Below, in pieces: positions 4,723 to 7,424 of a stretch of 7,424 nucleotides of DNA. The notes under the pieces were generated by a model. The model was not told where the DNA came from. It searched no databases and saw only the letters and a program-made list of their open reading frames with translations. The DNA is from Desulfatirhabdium butyrativorans. GTDB taxonomy: Bacteria > Desulfobacterota > Desulfobacteria > Desulfobacterales > DYRK01. A program made the position numbers and the translations under genes. Where the stretch lies: positions 1,270 through 8,693 of the forward strand of contig DYRK01000064.1 of the NCBI GenBank assembly GCA_020718785.1. Reading direction: 5' to 3'. Within the stretch, counting starts at the first letter, position 1. Every line of letters begins with the position of its first letter.

Positions 4723-5274
4723 ATGTCTGCAAAAATCAATTCATGTATTACGGTGCATCGCGGCAGAGTTTTTGAAATGGTCACGGAAAATATTACCCTG
4801 GCAAACGGCACAAGGTTTGATATTGACATTATCCGTCACCCGGGCGCGGCTGCGATGGTTGCCGTGTCTGATGAAAACAATGTGATACTGATCCGGCAAT
4901 ACCGTCATGCCATCGGGACTTATATCTGGGAAATTCCCGCGGGGACTCTTGCCCCGGAGGAAAAACCGGAAGAGTGTGCGAAACGGGAACTGATCGAAGA
5001 GACCGGTTTTTCCGCAGAGCGATGGCAGAAATTGGGAGAAATAACGCCGGTTCCCGGGTATTCGGATGAAAGGATTCATATTTTTCTGGCGCGGGACCTG
5101 TCCGCTGTCTCACAGAATCTCAATGCAGACGAAATGCTGGATGTTCATGAAATCCCTTTTGAAAATGTAATGGAAATGATTTCCAAAGGAGATATTCAGG
5201 ACGGCAAAAGCATTGCCGGACTGTTCATGGCATTGAATTATCTCAAAAAAAATAAGGAGGAGCAAAACTTGTGA
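4723..5274 (+). CDS. nudF: Nudix hydrolase, ADP-ribose pyrophosphatase type
   Basis: 183 aa from ATG 4723, preceded by GGGGGA (4712-4717). The longer reading from 4636 would start upstream of the -10 box and lacks a ribosome-binding site, so I rejected it. The Nudix box is complete at residues 74-96: G74, E80, then REL-x-EETGF (88-96), matching G-x5-E-x7-REU-x-EE-x-GU. These glutamates bind Mg2+ and catalyse pyrophosphate hydrolysis. The segment ITPVPGYSDERIHIFLA (107-123), with prolines about 15 residues past the box, is typical of ADP-ribose pyrophosphatases, which split ADP-ribose into AMP and ribose 5-phosphate (EC 3.6.1.13). The N-terminal HPGAAAMVAV and LIRQYRHAI-x-x-x-IWE-x-PAG fit the same subfamily. 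Its stop overlaps the sppA start (GTGA), implying translational coupling. Confidence 0.92.
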   Translation: MSAKINSCITVHRGRVFEMVTENITLANGTRFDIDIIRHPGAAAMVAVSDENNVILIRQYRHAIGTYIWEIPAGTLAPEEKPEECAKRELIEETGFSAERWQKLGEITPVPGYSDERIHIFLARDLSAVSQNLNADEMLDVHEIPFENVMEMISKGDIQDGKSIAGLFMALNYLKKNKEEQNL

Positions 5275-7019
5275 AACGATTTTTCAAAATATTTCTTATG
5301 ATTATCGGCGCCGGCACGCTTGGGATATTTTTTGCAGGGGTCGTGCTGGCTGTTTTTTTCCGGACATATCGGGAAGATGTTCCGGATAAAACCGTTCTGG
5401 AACTGGATTTTGACAAAGGCTTTGAAGAATATGTTCCGGATGATGCGGCTGCCCGGATGATGAGCGGAAAAACTCCGACAGTTCTGGACGTGATCGAGTC
5501 ATTGCAGCAGGCTTCTGAAGATAAGCGAGTCATCGGACTGATCGGACATATCGGAAACGCTGAAATGGGCCTCGCTCGGATTCAGGAACTCCGAAATGCA
5601 ATACTGGCTTTCCGTGCAAAAGGGAAAAGCGCGGTGGCTTACAGCGACACTTTCGGCGAATTCGGTCCCGGAAACGGCGCGTATTATTTGGCAACCGCGT
5701 TTAAAAAAATATATCTTCAGCCTTCCGGAGATATAGGGCTTACCGGACTGATGTTCGAAACCCGATTTCTGAAAGGAACATTAGACAAAGTCGGGATCAG
5801 GCCCCGCATGGATCACCGCCGCGAATACAAAAACGCCATGAATGTTCTCACAGAAACCGGCTACACAGAGCCGCACAAAGAAGCTCTGTGCAAAATCATG
5901 TATTCGCAGTTCGGGCAGATTGTCAGAGACATCGGCAAAGCCAGAGACATTTCCCAGGCTGATATGATCTCACTCACAGATCACGGTTATTTTCTCGGGC
6001 AGGAAGCCTGCAATGCCAAGCTTGCCGATGAGTTGGCATATAGAGACAAAGTGTATGATGATATGAAAAAAATTGCCGGAAAAGATGCGGAATTTCTCCC
6101 GCTCATGACTTATCGGGAGCGCGCAGTCCAGCCCAGTGCCAAAGGAGAAACACTCGCTCTGATTTACGGCGTGGGTGCGATTTCACGAGGAGAGAACGAG
6201 TACAATGCCTTATCCGGAAACGCGGTGATGGGATCGGAAACCGTTGCCAAGGCTTTTCGGGCAGCCATTGAAGATAAAGAAGTCAAAGCAATTCTTTTCC
6301 GTGTCAGCAGCCCCGGCGGTTCATACATAGGTTCCGATACGATCTGGCGGGAGACGGTCCGGGCAAAACAGGCAGGCAAACCCGTGATTGTCTCTATGGG
6401 AGATGTGGCAGGGTCCGGCGGCTATTTTGTAGCAATGGCAGCGGACAAGATTGTTGCCCAGCCCGGAACCATCACCGGCTCTGTGGGTGTTCTTGCCGGA
6501 AAACTCCTTACTTCCGATTTATGGGACAAACTCGGCATATCTCATGATGAAATTCATACTGGTTCAAGTTCTACGATGTGGTCCGGAACTAATGACTACA
6601 GCCCTGAACAATGGGAACGCCTTCAGGACGCGCTGGATCGGATTTATGCGGACTTTACCGGCAAAGTTGCCGATGGACGGAAACTTGATCCCGAAGATGT
6701 GTCCGAGGTTGCCAAAGGCAGAATCTGGACCGGCGAGGATGCTGAAATCCGGGGACTGGTGGATGAATTAGGCGGATTTCCCGAAGCCATACAGCTTGCC
6801 AAAAAAGCTGCGGGCATTCCCGAAAAAGCTGAGATTTGTCTCAAACTTTTTCCCAAGAAAAAGGCGCTTCTGGATTTGCTGGAGGAAAAAGCCTCGGATG
6901 TCACAACTGCCCGGATATTGGCGGAAATACAGCCGATAGTTCAGGCGGTGGGACAGATCGGGATACTTGGGGAACAAGGAGTATTGTCAATGCAGGGATT
7001 TGATTTTTCAGTTTATTAG
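5271..7019 (+). CDS. sppA: Signal peptide peptidase SppA, 67K type (S49 family)
   Basis: 582 aa, the double-domain length of the 67K SppA. The start is GTG, with AAGGAGG (5254-5260) 10 nt upstream, overlapping the Nudix stop. Residues 4-30 form one N-terminal transmembrane anchor, placing the rest in the periplasm. The N-terminal S49-like domain (about 45-270) carries the general-base lysine in RREYKNAM (K187). The C-terminal domain (about 290-515) holds FRVSSPGGS (343-351) and the nucleophile Ser382 in GDVAGSGGYFVAM. SppA uses this Ser-Lys dyad to degrade signal peptides left in the membrane after leader peptidase cleavage. Both catalytic residues are present, so it looks functional. After residue 515 there is a lysine-rich, then hydrophobic tail ending GFDFSVY. 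A perfect palindromic terminator follows 54 nt downstream. Confidence 0.96.
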   Translation: MKRFFKIFLMIIGAGTLGIFFAGVVLAVFFRTYREDVPDKTVLELDFDKGFEEYVPDDAAARMMSGKTPTVLDVIESLQQASEDKRVIGLIGHIGNAEMGLARIQELRNAILAFRAKGKSAVAYSDTFGEFGPGNGAYYLATAFKKIYLQPSGDIGLTGLMFETRFLKGTLDKVGIRPRMDHRREYKNAMNVLTETGYTEPHKEALCKIMYSQFGQIVRDIGKARDISQADMISLTDHGYFLGQEACNAKLADELAYRDKVYDDMKKIAGKDAEFLPLMTYRERAVQPSAKGETLALIYGVGAISRGENEYNALSGNAVMGSETVAKAFRAAIEDKEVKAILFRVSSPGGSYIGSDTIWRETVRAKQAGKPVIVSMGDVAGSGGYFVAMAADKIVAQPGTITGSVGVLAGKLLTSDLWDKLGISHDEIHTGSSSTMWSGTNDYSPEQWERLQDALDRIYADFTGKVADGRKLDPEDVSEVAKGRIWTGEDAEIRGLVDELGGFPEAIQLAKKAAGIPEKAEICLKLFPKKKALLDLLEEKASDVTTARILAEIQPIVQAVGQIGILGEQGVLSMQGFDFSVY

Positions 7020-7073
7020 AAAATCCCGGAAAAGCAAAATTATGTACCGGGACAAAAATTTTCCGGCATTTTT

Positions 7074-7106
7074 AAAAACTGAGTTTTTTGAAAAAACTCA
7101 GTTTTT
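7074..7106. terminator. Perfect-palindrome terminator after sppA
   Basis: Arms of 16 bp, AAAAACTGAGTTTTTT (7074-7089) and AAAAAACTCAGTTTTT (7091-7106), flank one G. The stem ends in a T-run on both strands, so it can terminate in either direction. The TTTGAAA centre matches the centre of the 43-bp array palindromes, so it may also be a member of that hairpin group. Confidence 0.82.
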
Positions 7107-7141
7107 CCCATTCTGCCATGTCCGAAAATATATGGCCGGGT

Positions 7142-7278
7142 CACACTACCGGACAAAAAATTATAATATGCTGATTTTATTAAAAACGATTTGAAAAATC
7201 GTTTTACAGTAAAACGGCTTTGCAAGCCGTTTTTTGTCTGTTTCAGCAGAACGGGTTGAAAAATTGTCCGGTAGTGTG
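7142..7278. mobile_element. MITE-like element, 137 bp, with 15-bp terminal inverted repeats
   Basis: The left end CACACTACCGGACAA (7142-7156) and right end TTGTCCGGTAGTGTG (7264-7278) are perfect 15-bp inverted repeats. They are flanked exactly by the 9-bp direct repeat TGGCCGGGT (7133-7141 and 7279-7287), the expected target-site duplication. The interior has no coding capacity. It contains two hairpins, AAAACGATTT/AAATCGTTTT (7183-7192, 7196-7205) and AAAACGGCTT/AAGCCGTTTT (7211-7220, 7224-7233). A non-autonomous element mobilised in trans by a DDE transposase is the simplest reading. I cannot name the parent IS family. Confidence 0.82.
7211..7235 (+). terminator. Terminator-like hairpin inside the MITE-like element
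   Basis: AAAACGGCTT (7211-7220) and AAGCCGTTTT (7224-7233) close a TGC loop. The 3' arm ends in a run of six T (7230-7235). It has the form of an intrinsic terminator on the plus strand, so insertion of the element would add a second stop for transcripts leaving sppA. It also belongs to the local family of hairpins with a TTTGCAA centre. Confidence 0.55.
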
Positions 7279-7290
7279 TGGCCGGGTACA

Positions 7291-7424
7291 TATCGGTAGG
7301 ACGATTTTGCAAATCGTCCGGTTTATAAAACGATTTGCAAAATCGTTTTACAGCTTACAGCTTATCGGCAGGACGATTTTGCAAATCGTCCGGTTTATAA
7401 AACGATTTGCAAAATCGTTTTACA
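7291..7424. repeat. 72-bp tandem repeat of paired hairpins, running off the window
   Basis: TATCGG at 7291 and 7363 marks an exact 72-bp period. The second copy is cut by the window end after 62 bases. Each unit contains GGACGATTT-TGC-AAATCGTCC (7299-7319) and AAAACGATTT-GCA-AAATCGTTTT (7327-7349), two different perfect hairpins sharing a CGATTT core, followed by TTACAGCTTACAGCT. The copies differ at one base in the opening (GGTAGG against GGCAGG). More copies probably follow beyond the window. Confidence 0.92.

Noticed and set aside
4636..5274. 212-aa version of the Nudix protein
   Set aside because: That start overlaps the promoter (-10 at 4648-4653) and has no ribosome-binding site. ATG 4723 has GGGGGA and the expected N-terminus.

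Overview
The window looks like a chromosomal segment of an anaerobic, selenoprotein-using bacterium with many repeats. A sulfate-reducing, Desulfobacterota-like host (for example a Desulfonema-type genome) is an inference. It rests on the UGA-containing peroxiredoxin-like gene, the small Cys-rich protein, the HigBA module, moderate G+C and the abundance of palindromic repeats. No marker gene fixes the taxonomy.

Layout from left to right. Positions 1-230 are a 43-bp tandem array of a strong palindrome, which ends one base before a tRNA-Ser(GCT) gene (232-323). A terminator hairpin (333-371) separates the tRNA from a convergent minus-strand pair. That pair is a 175-aa uncharacterised protein (1971-2498) followed 36 bp later by a secreted 517-aa protein built as A-A-B-B duplicated modules (381-1934). 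Divergent from the pair is a higB-higA toxin-antitoxin operon (2739-3384) with a near-consensus promoter and a dyad between its -35 and -10 boxes. A bidirectional terminator (3418-3442) separates higA from the next minus-strand block.

That block is the most interesting part. An AhpC/TSA-family, peroxiredoxin-like gene (4033-4572) reads in frame through a TGA at codon 45. The TGA sits where the family has the first Cys of a CxxC motif, giving U-x-x-C. A SECIS-like hairpin with an AGGUC apical loop follows directly. A conventional gene caller would keep only the 134-residue part after the TGA. Downstream on the same strand lies a 65-aa, eight-cysteine protein (3446-3643). Its leader and 5' end have been amplified by two nested tandem duplications, leaving two truncated copies (3839-3961 and 3633-3752) and a copied fossil of the selenoprotein gene's last codons.

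On the plus strand, a Nudix ADP-ribose pyrophosphatase (4723-5274) and an SppA-type signal peptide peptidase (5271-7019) form a translationally overlapping operon with a recognisable promoter. After sppA there is no gene. The 405 bp to the window end hold a perfect-palindrome terminator, a 137-bp MITE-like element with 15-bp terminal inverted repeats and an exact 9-bp target duplication (7133-7287), and a 72-bp tandem repeat made of paired hairpins that runs off the window edge. The hairpins at the two ends of the window have different arms but share a TTTGAAA or TTTGCAAA centre.
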